Below, piece after piece: positions 24,690-33,002 of a stretch of DNA of 64,000 nucleotides. The position numbers and the translations under genes were made by a program. The notes under the pieces were generated by a model. That model worked only from the letters and a program-made list of their open reading frames with translations. It was not told the DNA's origin and searched no databases. The stretch covers positions 62,001 through 126,000 of the forward strand of contig NZ_BASE01000008.1 of NCBI RefSeq assembly GCF_000813125.1. The letters are read 5' to 3'. The stretch is from Mesobacillus selenatarsenatis SF-1. GTDB lineage: Bacteria; Bacillota; Bacilli; Bacillales; Cytobacillaceae. Numbering within the stretch: the stretch's first letter is position 1; each line of letters opens with the position of its first letter.

Positions 24690-25745
24690 ATGCATAACCC
24701 TAATATCGCTTTAACCTCATATTCTTCAGGCTCTGGCTGAGCATGTAAAATCCGGTCCTCGGACCTAGCGCAAGTGTTGCGCGATATACCTGTAACAGAC
24801 GATCAGAAAGTTATTGCAGGAATTGGGGAAGACGTCTTTGCCTTTAACCATCAAGGTGGAACTATCCTGCAAACTGTCGATATCATAACTCCGATCGTAG
24901 ACGACCCATATCAATTTGGTGCCATTGCAGTTGCCAATGCCCTCAGCGACATATACGCTAAAGGCGGAATTCCGAAGTACGCTTTGAATATTATCGAATT
25001 CCCGATTTCATCACTTCCGCTAAGCTACCTTGAATCAATGATTAAAGGCGGAGCTGATAAAGCTTTAGAAGCTGGTGTGGCAATTGTCGGCGGGCATACG
25101 ATCGATGATTCCCCTAAATATGGATTCAGTGTCACAGGCTTCATCCCGGAGGGTGGTAAATTCATCACCAAATCGGGTGCTAAGCCAGGAGACTTAATCT
25201 TTTTAACTAAACCTCTGGGCATAGGTATTTATACAACTGCTATTGACCAAAAGCTAGCGAATGAGCAGCAGGTAAATGAAGTGGTAGACCTGATGATGAC
25301 CTTAAATCGTGATGCATCAGAGGCCTTTCTCAAAGTAGACATCGATGCTTGTACGGATGTGACTGGATTCGGTCTAATAGGACACCTCTCGGAAGTAGCA
25401 GAGAAAAGCCAGGTTTCTGTTGAGATTCTTAATGATAAACTCCCTTATCTCAAAGATGTTTTTCATTTGCTTGGACGAGGTGCTGTTCCAGAGGGGATCA
25501 TTAAAAATCACTACTCCTTCCACAAAAACGTCATACATAGAGATGCATTGACTAGGGAAGAAGAATATTTGTTGTATGACCCACAAACCTCTGGCGGGTT
25601 GCTTATATTTGTTTCGCCTGACCAAGCTGTTCATTTACAAAGATATTTCCTTGAGAGAAGCCTTCCTTTATATGAAATTGGAAGGACTGTTGAACAAAAA
25701 GCTTCCCAGATTGAAACAATCAATAAAATCAGGATAGAGAGTTAA
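24690..25745 (+). CDS. selD: selenide, water dikinase SelD, a selenoprotein (UGA at codon 17)
   Basis: SelD makes selenophosphate from selenide and ATP for selenocysteine and selenouridine synthesis. The true start is ATG 24690. The N-terminus reads MHNPNIALTSYSSGSG-U-ACKIRSSDLAQ, where U is a TGA at 24738-24740, exactly the Cys/Sec position of the SelD G-x-G-C/U-x-C-K motif (Lys at residue 20). The rest is standard SelD: GIGEDVFAF, DIITPIVDDPYQFG, IVGGHTIDD and DPQTSGGLL. Length with Sec is 351 residues, the family norm. A GGTC-CTCG-GACC hairpin 13 bases after the UGA may act as SECIS. A caller ignoring Sec would start at TTG 24774 and lose the active site. Confidence 0.93.
24738..24765 (+). 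promoter_or_regulatory. Sec UGA codon and candidate SECIS of selD
   Basis: UGA at 24738-24740 is followed by a small hairpin GGTC/GACC with a CTCG loop at 24754-24765, in the window where bacterial SECIS elements lie. The stem is short, so the exact fold is uncertain. Confidence 0.6.
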
Positions 25746-25774
25746 GGACCTTAATGGTTCTTAACTCTTTTTTT
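25737..25774 (+). terminator. intrinsic terminator after selD
   Basis: GAGTTAAGGACC / GGTTCTTAACTC stem with a run of T; the selD stop codon lies inside the stem. It separates selD from the DsrE gene by at least partial termination. Confidence 0.88.
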
Positions 25775-25887
25775 TATGTTCACTTAACTATGCATAATAC
25801 TCATGACAGTATAATTATAATGCATTTCCTTTATAAACTGATCGATTCTATAATGACAATATAAAGAACATTAAGGAGGAACATACA

Positions 25888-26208
25888 GTGAAATTTGGAA
25901 TAATCATTGAGACGAAAGAACCAGAAAAAAGCTGGAATGCATTCAGGTTTGCAAACGCATCGCTACTGCATGGGCATGAGGTTACGATCTTTTTGATGGG
26001 TGAAGGTGTGGAATGTGAAAATGTTACCCACGAAAAATATAACACCGCGAAAGAGTTTAATAATTTCTTAGAGAATGATGGTGTCATTTTAGCTTGTGGT
26101 ACTTGCATTCAATCTCGGAAGTTAGATGACCAGACGGTTTGTCCAATCTCAACAATGAAGGACTGTATCGAAATGGTCGAATGGGCAGATAAGGTTATTA
26201 CGTTTTAA
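25888..26208 (+). CDS. DsrE-family protein 1
   Basis: A 106-residue cytoplasmic DsrE/DsrF-fold protein starting at GTG 25888 behind AAGGAGGA. KFGIIIETKEPEKSWNAFRF and the HGHEVTIFLMGEGVECEN strand follow the fold. ILACGTCIQSRKL carries a CGTC pair at the position where DsrE proteins hold the sulfur-carrying cysteine. The tail MVEWADKVITF matches the second DsrE gene at 27416. It is expected to bind persulfide or selenide-derived species. The membrane selenoprotein gene starts 15 bases downstream, so they form one operon. Confidence 0.88.
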   Translation: MKFGIIIETKEPEKSWNAFRFANASLLHGHEVTIFLMGEGVECENVTHEKYNTAKEFNNFLENDGVILACGTCIQSRKLDDQTVCPISTMKDCIEMVEWADKVITF

Positions 26209-26223
26209 AGGAGGTTGAAAAGA

Positions 26224-27381
26224 ATGAAATTAAAGTTTGCTCCTATTAAGTTCCAGGCAGCACTGGCTGCTGGAGGCGTATCCCTGATGGCGTTCAACTA
26301 TCTGCAATTTGCCATCCCTCATGGAGAAGGCCTAATCAAAATCTCGGACTTATTATGGTCTCAAATGAGTCCATCACAAGTCATTCTTAATGCGATTTTA
26401 GTATTAATCATGCTTGGTTCAACTGCCGCCAACCTAATTCTTACTGTTGTCTTTTTAAGGGGAATGGCTTCATGGCTGATAACAAAAAATCAGTTCAATT
26501 CCTTTATAGAAAACCCGCTTACAAATATAACGATTTTTGTTCCAATCGCATCATTATCAATGACCGCAAACGTTGTATGGGGCCCATTTGCTTTCTATCT
26601 GCCAGGTTTGTCTATACAGACTCTCATGTGGGGATCACTACTATTCTATATGATTCTGTGGGTTTCGTTATTTTTTCTGGAATTTAAAGTGGCAAAAAGC
26701 TGGTTCATCAACCCGATGGATGCCAGTAAATTGAACTTTGTCTGGCTGCTTGATGTTTTCGCTTTCGGCCTAGTGAGCCTGGCTGGAACGGGGATTGCCT
26801 CAATGGCCGAGAATAGTGCCATTGCATCCTTCGCATCCGTAACATCATTGTTCGTTTTGGTCTTTGGAGTATTCTTGTTTGTGGCAAAGCTATCGTTCTT
26901 GATTTACATTCAGATAAAAAATGCCCAATTGCCTGATAAACCTATACTCCCGGCATTCTTTCTAGTGATTCCAATTACCTGTTTGCTAGGGTTAAGTTTC
27001 TACCGGATCATGGGTCATTTTCAAAATATCTTTACCTTTGATGCCAGTGTCATTTCATTTTTCCTGATTACTGCTTCTTACGTTATCACCATTGGCTGGG
27101 GAATTTTCACCGTATACTTGCTTTTTGACTATCTTAGAAGAGATTTTTTCAAGAGTCAGTTTGCCCCGACACAATGGGGGATGGTTTGAGCGTTCGTTGG
27201 CTCCCAAGTTTTGGGGGTTTATGTTCAGGGAATTTACTTTCCTGGAAATGTGCTATCAATCGTGAATTATGTTAGCACTGTATTTGCAGCAATTCTTTAT
27301 ATCATCATCTTTGTAAAGTTCCATAAAGCGAACAAAGCGGAAATCATTCCTGTTATCTCTAAACAGAATGTAACAGGCTGA
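26224..27381 (+). CDS. ten-helix membrane selenoprotein (UGA at codon 322), probably TsoY family
   Basis: An integral membrane protein of 385 residues once the in-frame TGA at 27187-27189 is read as Sec. Eight hydrophobic helices precede the UGA. After it the frame stays open for 63 codons (UAFVGSQVLGVYVQGIYFPG, then a further helix VFAAILYIIIFVKF) and ends at TGA 27379. A seven-pair hairpin (CTCCCAA-GTT-TTGGGGG, G in the loop) lies 11 bases after the UGA, where SECIS is expected. ATG 26224 follows AAAGGAGG. The layout resembles TDT/SLAC1-like transporters, and I recall public annotation naming such genes TsoY (seleno)proteins. Role unknown; a sulfur/selenium-species transporter or sensor is likely. 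Confidence 0.82.
27187..27217 (+). promoter_or_regulatory. Sec UGA codon and SECIS-like hairpin of the membrane selenoprotein
   Basis: UGA at 27187 is followed at 27201-27217 by CTCCCAA / TTGGGGG closing a GTT loop. The apex lies about 19-20 bases after the UGA, matching the known spacing of bacterial SECIS elements. Confidence 0.78.
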
Positions 27382-27415
27382 TATTTTAAAAACTTAGAAG
27401 AAAAGAGGAGTAAAA

Positions 27416-27766
27416 ATGAAATTCTTATTCATCGTCAATGACCCACCATATGGAACAGAGCGCGCCTACAATGCATTAAGGCAGGCAAACGCTATCGCTG
27501 GAAAAGAGAACACGGAAGTAAGGGTATTCCTGATCGCTGATGCAGCTGCGTGTGCCAAAAAGAATCAAAAAACACCAAATGGATATTACAACTTGGAAAA
27601 AATGCTCACTGTCGCAAAGCGTAAGGGAATTGACGTTGGCGTATGCGGCAGCTGTATGGATGCTCGCGGTATGTCTGAAGAAGAGTTACATGAAAGCTCG
27701 CATAAAAGCACAATGGATGAGCTTGCAGAATGGTCCTTCTGGGCTGATAAAATTATTACTTATTAA
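27416..27766 (+). CDS. DsrE-family protein 2
   Basis: A 116-residue DsrE-fold protein (MKFLFIVNDPPYGTERAYNA, then VRVFLIADAAACAKK). GVCGSCMDARGM holds a CGSC pair, the likely sulfur/selenium-binding site, and the end WSFWADKIITY parallels the first DsrE gene. ATG follows AAGAGGAG. It is the last gene of the selenoprotein operon and is closed by a terminator at 27812. Two DsrE genes bracketing a membrane selenoprotein suggest delivery or removal of a chalcogen atom. Confidence 0.88.
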   Translation: MKFLFIVNDPPYGTERAYNALRQANAIAGKENTEVRVFLIADAAACAKKNQKTPNGYYNLEKMLTVAKRKGIDVGVCGSCMDARGMSEEELHESSHKSTMDELAEWSFWADKIITY

Positions 27767-27811
27767 GATTCAATAACGAAATCTTGAAGATCTTTATCAT
27801 TCATTTCCAAA

Positions 27812-27858
27812 ATAAAACCATGCCAACAGGTGAACACTATGGCATGGTTCTTATTTTA
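27812..27858 (+). terminator. intrinsic terminator
   Basis: AAACCATGCCA / TGGCATGGTT stem followed by CTTATTTTATTT, between the DsrE gene and the ArsR-rhodanese operator. Confidence 0.8.
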
Positions 27859-27900
27859 TTTAAAGCAAAGGCATTTACAAAGAGATTGTTCGGATGTTAC

Positions 27901-27922
27901 TATTCAACTAATCAGTTGAATA
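27901..27922. promoter_or_regulatory. palindromic operator of the ArsR-rhodanese gene
   Basis: A perfect inverted repeat TATTCAACT-AATC-AGTTGAATA (9-bp arms, 4-bp spacer) lies about 30 bases before the regulator. Such ATTCAA...TTGAAT palindromes are typical ArsR-family operators, so autorepression is likely. Confidence 0.8.
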
Positions 27923-27950
27923 GTTAAATGCGTTTTTGGAGGTGATCTTT

Positions 27951-28598
27951 ATCGAAGCTCGGGAATTTAAGGATTTCATTTACGGCGAGTTTGCTCGGAT
28001 TGGAAAAGCAATCTCCAGTCCCAAGAGGATTGAACTATTAGATTTATTGACTCAAGGTCCTAAAACGGTTGAAGCCCTGGCGGCTGATACGAAAATGAGT
28101 ATAGCCAATACCTCAAAGCACCTTCAAGCATTGCTTGATTCTAAACTTGTCACTTACTCAAGGGACAAAAACTATGTGATTTATCGGTTGGCTAGTGAAC
28201 AAGTATTAATGTTTGTGCTGGCGTTAAGAGGAACGGCTGAGGATCGGATCTCAGATGTGAAGCTTGTAAGGGAAGGTCACATTCTGAGAGAAAACTCACT
28301 AAGTCCTATTTCATTGGAGGAGTTAGGTGAAAAGTTGAATAAGGGTGCTGTCACTTTATTAGACGTAAGGCCATTTGAAGAATATAAGCACGAACATTTA
28401 CCGAATGCCTTATCAGTACCAATTTCGGAACTTGAAGACCACCTGGAATCATTGCCGAAAGATAAAGAGATTGTTGCATACTGCCGCGGGCCATACTGTG
28501 TCTATGCTACTGAAGCAGTAGAGCTTTTAAAATCCAGGGGATACCGAGCTACATTGCTTGATGCAGGAATAAATGAATGGAAACAAATACAGCACTAA
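27951..28598 (+). CDS. ArsR-family regulator fused to a rhodanese domain
   Basis: About 215 residues. The N-terminal winged helix (IGKAISSPKRIELLDLLTQG, then SIANTSKHLQALLDSKLV) is ArsR-type. The C-terminal rhodanese domain (residues about 120-215: VTLLDVRPFEEYKHEHLPNA, ISELEDHLESLPKDKEI) has the active-site loop YCRGPYC. Sulfurtransferase-coupled repressors of this kind respond to persulfides. The start is unusual: GGAGGTGAT is ideally placed for an ATC at 27951, whereas in-frame TTG 27936 and GTG 27942 overlap that site. The MBL gene follows 16 bases later. Confidence 0.88.
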   Translation: MEAREFKDFIYGEFARIGKAISSPKRIELLDLLTQGPKTVEALAADTKMSIANTSKHLQALLDSKLVTYSRDKNYVIYRLASEQVLMFVLALRGTAEDRISDVKLVREGHILRENSLSPISLEELGEKLNKGAVTLLDVRPFEEYKHEHLPNALSVPISELEDHLESLPKDKEIVAYCRGPYCVYATEAVELLKSRGYRATLLDAGINEWKQIQH

Positions 28599-28614
28599 TT
28601 AAGGGGGAAGAAAA

Positions 28615-29343
28615 ATGTTATTTCGTCAGTATTTACACATGAATCCAGTCGCAGCTTCATACTTGTTTGGTTGTGGAAGCCTTTCACAAGGAGTTGTTGT
28701 TGACCCGCTAAAAGAAGAGGTCGATTTCTATATCAAAGAAGCAGAGACTCTCGGAATGAATATTGTTTTTGTCATTGATACACACTTACATGCAGACCAT
28801 ATATCGGGTGCGAGAGAGCTGGCAGAAAAAACAGGTGCGAAATATGTCCTTCACAGCTCTGCTGAGACAACGTATGAATTTAACGCAGTAGAGGACGGAG
28901 AAGTGCTTATGGCAGGAAACACAAAGCTAACTTTCTTGCATACACCTGGCCATACTCCTGAACATATTTCAATAGTCGTCACTGATACTCGAAGAGGAGA
29001 GGAGCCTTGGTTTGTCTTGACAGGTCATACTTTGATGGTTGGCGACGCTGGCCGTACAGAATTAGCTTCTTCTATTGAAAAAGGTGCGGATGACTTATAT
29101 AACAGTCTTCAGAAATTGATGGAATTGGATGAACATATTGAAGTTTATCCAGGTGCTTTTTCTGGTTCAGTTTGTGGGAGAGGGTTGAGCGGAAAGCCAT
29201 CATCAACAATAGGTTTTGAAAAGCGCTATAACCTTGCCCTTCAAAAAGGGAATAAAAATGAATTTGTAAAATTCATGACTGAAAATGTTCCACCACAGCC
29301 AGATAACTTTAAGGAAATGAGAAAAGAAAATCAAGGAATGTAA
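28615..29343 (+). CDS. MBL-fold hydrolase, persulfide-dioxygenase-like
   Basis: A 242-residue metallo-beta-lactamase-fold enzyme. The metal motif THLHADHISGA, then HTPGHTPEH and GDAGRTEL match ETHE1-like persulfide dioxygenases and related glyoxalase-II-type proteins. These oxidise glutathione or bacillithiol persulfide to sulfite, acting with rhodaneses. Placed right behind the ArsR-rhodanese gene, it fits sulfide/persulfide detoxification. It reads from GGGGGAAG, and a terminator lies directly after it. Confidence 0.88.
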   Translation: MLFRQYLHMNPVAASYLFGCGSLSQGVVVDPLKEEVDFYIKEAETLGMNIVFVIDTHLHADHISGARELAEKTGAKYVLHSSAETTYEFNAVEDGEVLMAGNTKLTFLHTPGHTPEHISIVVTDTRRGEEPWFVLTGHTLMVGDAGRTELASSIEKGADDLYNSLQKLMELDEHIEVYPGAFSGSVCGRGLSGKPSSTIGFEKRYNLALQKGNKNEFVKFMTENVPPQPDNFKEMRKENQGM

Positions 29344-29348
29344 TTTTT

Positions 29349-29378
29349 TTAAAGCCTGAAGGTTTCGGGCTTTTTATT
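29349..29378 (+). terminator. intrinsic terminator between MBL and MFS genes
   Basis: AAGCCTGAA / TTTCGGGCTT stem followed by TTTTATTT. Readthrough may still express the MFS gene. Confidence 0.75.
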
Positions 29379-29392
29379 TGGAGGTGATAAGT

Positions 29393-30616
29393 TTGCAACC
29401 TAAAATCGGAATCAAAGAAAACATCGTGCAATTCATTCTTTTGGTCGTGACAAATCTGTTTGTCGGTTCAATGGTCGGGATTGAGCGTACCGTTCTTCCG
29501 TTGCTTGGCGAAGAGCAGTTCGGTCTGGCATCTGCAAGTGCTGCGTTATCATTCATTATCAGTTTTGGATTTTCTAAAGCAATTGTAAACTATTTCGCAG
29601 GACAAATTGCAGATCGTCTTGGACGTAAAAAAGTATTATTGCTCGGCTGGTTTGTTGGTCTTTTCGTACCAATCCTCATCATATTTGCACACGCATGGTG
29701 GGTCATCATTGTCGCGAATATCCTGCTAGGGATTAACCAGGGATTGGCATGGTCGATGACGGTGAATATGAAAATTGACATTTCAAAAGCGAACCAGCGC
29801 GGTACGGCAGTTGGCTTGAATGAGTTTGCAGGCTATTCAGGAGTAGCGATCATGGCGGCTGTCTCTGGTTATATTGCCTCATCCTATTCATTGAGACCCG
29901 AGCCATTTTACATTGGAATAGGTATAGTTATAGTCGGATTAATCCTATCGTTAATTGTTAAGGATACTGGAGAGCATTTGAAGCTTCAAATTAAGAATAG
30001 TGGAACCGTCAGTTCCGGAAAAAATCGATCGGCAAAAGAAGTATTTGCGTTGACAACCTGGAAAAACAAGAATCTATCGACCATTAGTTTTGCGGGTTTA
30101 TCAACGAATCTTAAGGATGGAATGGCCTGGGGTCTTTTCCCTATCTATTTCGCTGCTGCAGGATTATCCGTAGGGCAAATCGGGACCATTGTAGCGGTAT
30201 ATCCAGCTGCCTGGGGAATTTTTCAGCTGTTCACGGGAACCTTAAGCGACAAGATTGGAAGGAAGGTTCTAATCACTTACGGGATGTGGACACAAGCCGC
30301 TGCACTGTGGTTCATACTCGCTGCCAATCAATATTCACTATGGATTTTAGGTGCTCTTTTGTTGGGCCTGGGTACTGCGATGGTTTATCCAACCTTGCAA
30401 GCGGCGATCAGTGATGTAGCCGAACCAGACTGGAGAGCTTCCTCAATGGGAGTATACCGATTCTGGAGAGATAGCGGTTATGCATTCGGTGCATTAATGG
30501 CAGGAATCATTGCCGACCTACTAGGTGTCAACTGGGCAATCGGTTTAGTTGCGTTACTTCCATTTATAGCAGGAGTACTTTCAAAAGTGCGGTTGAAAGA
30601 AACGATAAAAAGTTGA
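29393..30616 (+). CDS. MFS transporter
   Basis: A 12-helix major facilitator of 407 residues. TTG 29393 lies behind GGAGGTGAT. The loop 2-3 signature GQIADRLGRKKVLLLGW and the mirrored loop 8-9 GTLSDKIGRKVLITYG are classic MFS. The N-terminal NLFVGSMVGIERTVLPLLGE and the late WRASSMGVYRFWRDSGYAFG indicate a drug/metabolite-type subfamily. Substrate unknown; by position it may export a sulfur or selenium compound or sulfite. The gene ends at a strong terminator. Confidence 0.88.
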   Translation: MQPKIGIKENIVQFILLVVTNLFVGSMVGIERTVLPLLGEEQFGLASASAALSFIISFGFSKAIVNYFAGQIADRLGRKKVLLLGWFVGLFVPILIIFAHAWWVIIVANILLGINQGLAWSMTVNMKIDISKANQRGTAVGLNEFAGYSGVAIMAAVSGYIASSYSLRPEPFYIGIGIVIVGLILSLIVKDTGEHLKLQIKNSGTVSSGKNRSAKEVFALTTWKNKNLSTISFAGLSTNLKDGMAWGLFPIYFAAAGLSVGQIGTIVAVYPAAWGIFQLFTGTLSDKIGRKVLITYGMWTQAAALWFILAANQYSLWILGALLLGLGTAMVYPTLQAAISDVAEPDWRASSMGVYRFWRDSGYAFGALMAGIIADLLGVNWAIGLVALLPFIAGVLSKVRLKETIKS

Positions 30617-30622
30617 TTAGAG

Positions 30623-30659
30623 CATGCATCACCTCATATGGGGTGGTGCATTTTTTTTA
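30623..30659 (+). terminator. intrinsic terminator ending the selenium/sulfur island
   Basis: ATGCATCACC / GGTGGTGCAT stem followed by eight T. Confidence 0.88.
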
Positions 30660-30815
30660 TTGGGTCAATTAACAAGGGATTTCTACCAATATTGTAGAAC
30701 TATTGTTATATAAGATCTTTGAGAAATTAGATTAATAGCAATAGCAAATGAAGATTTATCAAACAGATCATATCAGTGGAAAAGTGGTTATTTTTATTTG
30801 GGAGATGAGCAAAGA

Positions 30816-31064
30816 ATGAAATGGAAATTAAGAATACCTATGATTCTTTTTATTTTCGGGTTGGTTTCTGGTATTTATCAGTATTACCCCAATATAATAA
30901 TCTTCCAAGAAAATTACTTTCTAAACAGTCTCCAGTTCTTGGCTTCAATAGCAATACCTATTTATATTCTTGAAAAGACACAAATTAATGAGAAGCAAGT
31001 AAACTTCTTGGTTGGTATTATGTTAATATCTTCAGGGGTTCTAATTGATTATTTAATGGTTTAA
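30816..31064 (+). CDS. small membrane protein
   Basis: An 82-residue protein with three hydrophobic stretches (IPMILFIFGLVSGIYQYY, SLQFLASIAIPIYIL, FLVGIMLISSGVLIDYLMV). ATG 30816 follows GGGAGATGAG; a TTG start at 30798 is less likely. Followed after 26 bases by another tiny membrane protein. Function unknown. Confidence 0.6.
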   Translation: MKWKLRIPMILFIFGLVSGIYQYYPNIIIFQENYFLNSLQFLASIAIPIYILEKTQINEKQVNFLVGIMLISSGVLIDYLMV

Positions 31065-31090
31065 TTTGAAATTAAGCTGGAGGTAAGTAA

Positions 31091-31246
31091 ATGCCACAAG
31101 AATTAATTAGGTTTATAGTAATCGGTGCTCTCTTTGGATATTTTATAGGAATGTTTTCAGAACAGCCCGGTATAGGTGCTTTATTAGGAGCAATTTTGGC
31201 TGTACTAATAGCAATCTACAATCAAATTAATAATAAGAAGAATTAA
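31091..31246 (+). CDS. 51-residue membrane protein
   Basis: ATG 31091 follows GGAGGTAAG. The product (MPQELIRFIVIGALFGYFIG, then a second glycine-rich helix LLGAILAVLIAIY and a lysine tail) has two membrane segments. It is probably co-transcribed with the previous small membrane gene. Function unknown. Confidence 0.6.
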   Translation: MPQELIRFIVIGALFGYFIGMFSEQPGIGALLGAILAVLIAIYNQINNKKN

Positions 31247-31376
31247 ACCAGTACTGGTCGATCAAATAGGTCCATAATCCAAGGTGTTATTGGATAAAAC
31301 TCTAGAACGAAAAGCGTATCTCATGACTCATTTTATTCACCTATCAGGTTGTATTTGAAAGTTGGAAATAGTTACA

Positions 31377-31424
31377 GGTGCGTTGATCCAAGAAGGATTA
31401 ACGCCTTTTTTGTTGAATTCTATG
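31377..31424 (+). repeat. dispersed terminator repeat, full copy
   Basis: GGTGCGTTGATCCAAGAAGG continues as ATTAACGCCTTTTTTGTTGA and ends ATTCTA. It folds as GGCGTTGATCC-type / GGATTAACGCC with a T-run. Nearly the same sequence occurs at 39950 (left part deleted) and 46313, with looser relatives at 17949, 21849, 22764 and 43386. Confidence 0.85.
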
Positions 31425-31493
31425 AACAAAAGGTTAAATGGAAAAAAGAAACAGTTCAACTAATGAACCCCCTAAAATTTAAGGAGATGGTTA

Positions 31494-32339
31494 ATGTGTG
31501 TGGGATTTACAAGTAAACATTTAGAAAGGGATTTATCATTGCCAAAATATCGTGATGCTCACTTGAAGAGTGCATTAAATGATTTAACATCAGATCCAAA
31601 TGTTTTGGCTATTTATCAGGCTGGTTCATTGGCTAGAGGTAACTATGACAATTACTCGGATATCGATTTACATATTATTGTTACTCTTGATAAGAAAGCC
31701 GATTTTATTAATGCAAAACGGAACAGAGCAGCTAATTGGGGAAATGTTTTATTTTACGAGGATTTCAATCCAGCATCACCAGTAGTAGTGACTCATTATG
31801 ATTCTTTTGTGAAAATTGACAGCTGGTATCATTCACCTGAGGAAGTTGTGCCATCTATTTGGCTTAAAGGATATAAGGTTTTATATGACCCTAGCAACAT
31901 TATTAGTGAGGTCATAAACGAGTCATCGTATAAAAATTACAAGCCTTCAGCGGATGAGGTAGAGTTTTGGAGAGGAAAACTTTTAGCCTTCATACACGAA
32001 ACTTATCGTGCGGTGATGAGGGGTGAAATATATTGTGCCTTATCTAATTTAGATCGAGTCCGATGGTTAGTCGTTTCTGGATGGTATATGGAAATGGAAC
32101 AACATTTGGATAGCCCTTACGGTGTTTGGTCAAAGATTGAGGGCGAAAGAAGCAGGTTAGATCATTGGCATTTATCACTTCTGGAGAGTTGGGAATGCGG
32201 CCGGAATCCAGAAAAGATTATGAAAACAATCAACGGTATAATCCCGGAAGTCTTCAGGCTTAATAAACACCTGAGCAATCAAGTTAATATTGAACATAAT
32301 GAGGACCATATTAAAAGAATCATTGATATGGTGATATAG
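31494..32339 (+). CDS. nucleotidyltransferase-domain protein (aminoglycoside adenylyltransferase-like)
   Basis: A 281-residue soluble protein with the polymerase-beta-like nucleotidyltransferase motif GSLARGNYDNYSDIDLHII (GS...D-x-D) at residues 43-60. The C-terminal half is helical and carries AFIHETYRAVMRGEIYCALS and LDRVRWLVVSG, as in streptomycin/aminoglycoside adenylyltransferase relatives. Whether it modifies an antibiotic is unknown. AAGGAGATGG precedes the ATG. First of several such genes in the accessory zone. Confidence 0.8.
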   Translation: MCVGFTSKHLERDLSLPKYRDAHLKSALNDLTSDPNVLAIYQAGSLARGNYDNYSDIDLHIIVTLDKKADFINAKRNRAANWGNVLFYEDFNPASPVVVTHYDSFVKIDSWYHSPEEVVPSIWLKGYKVLYDPSNIISEVINESSYKNYKPSADEVEFWRGKLLAFIHETYRAVMRGEIYCALSNLDRVRWLVVSGWYMEMEQHLDSPYGVWSKIEGERSRLDHWHLSLLESWECGRNPEKIMKTINGIIPEVFRLNKHLSNQVNIEHNEDHIKRIIDMVI

Positions 32340-32416
32340 TGTAACGCCATTTGAATGTTATAAATAACAAACCTTAATCGAAGTTGCGATTTCACATTAC
32401 AAAGGGGGGACCAGGC

Positions 32417-32968
32417 ATGATTTATGTAGTCAGACATGGACAATCAGACTTAAATAAAGAACGAAAAATGCAAGGGAGAAAGGGTTTGGCATTAAACGAG
32501 CATGGAATAGAACAGGCAAAAGCATTACGAGATAGGCTGCAAAACATAAAATTTGATATTGTTTTTTCGTCCCCACAGGATCGTGCAGTCCAAACAGCAG
32601 AAATTGTTACCGGGCTAAAAGCTCATATAGATGAACGACTGGATGTTTTTGATTTAGGAGAAGCTGACAGGTTAAGCGTTAACGAGGTTAAAATGGCTGG
32701 TCCTTTACCTGATTCCTCGGTTTATAAAGGGATTGAAGATCCTGATGAGTTTGTAAAAAGGGTGTTTAGTTTCATGAATGAACTTGAGAATCAGCATGGA
32801 ACAAGAGAGTTAAATATTCTTATTGCTGGTCACAGATGCACAACAGGCTGTATTGGAGCTTATTTTGAAGGAATACCAACGGATGGGAATATTTTAAGTT
32901 TTTCATCAGATACGGGCGATTATAAAACTTATGTATTTAAGAAGTCTGAAATAATGTATAGGGGTTAA
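32417..32968 (+). CDS. histidine phosphatase family protein
   Basis: A 183-residue phosphoglycerate-mutase-fold phosphatase: YVVRHGQSDLNKERKMQGRKG at the N-terminus, FSSPQDRAVQTAEIV, and the second catalytic His in LIAGHRCTTGCIG. ATG 32417 lies behind AAAGGGGGGA, better than 32384. The substrate is probably a small phosphometabolite but cannot be named. Confidence 0.82.
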   Translation: MIYVVRHGQSDLNKERKMQGRKGLALNEHGIEQAKALRDRLQNIKFDIVFSSPQDRAVQTAEIVTGLKAHIDERLDVFDLGEADRLSVNEVKMAGPLPDSSVYKGIEDPDEFVKRVFSFMNELENQHGTRELNILIAGHRCTTGCIGAYFEGIPTDGNILSFSSDTGDYKTYVFKKSEIMYRG

Positions 32969-33002
32969 TTTTTATTTACTATGAAAAATAAGAGGAATAT
33001 AG

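Noticed and set aside
24738-24740. TGA in selD as a nonsense mutation (pseudogene)
   Set aside because: The UGA falls exactly on the Cys/Sec position of the active-site motif, the frame is otherwise intact to full length, and a second UGA with a hairpin occurs in the same island.
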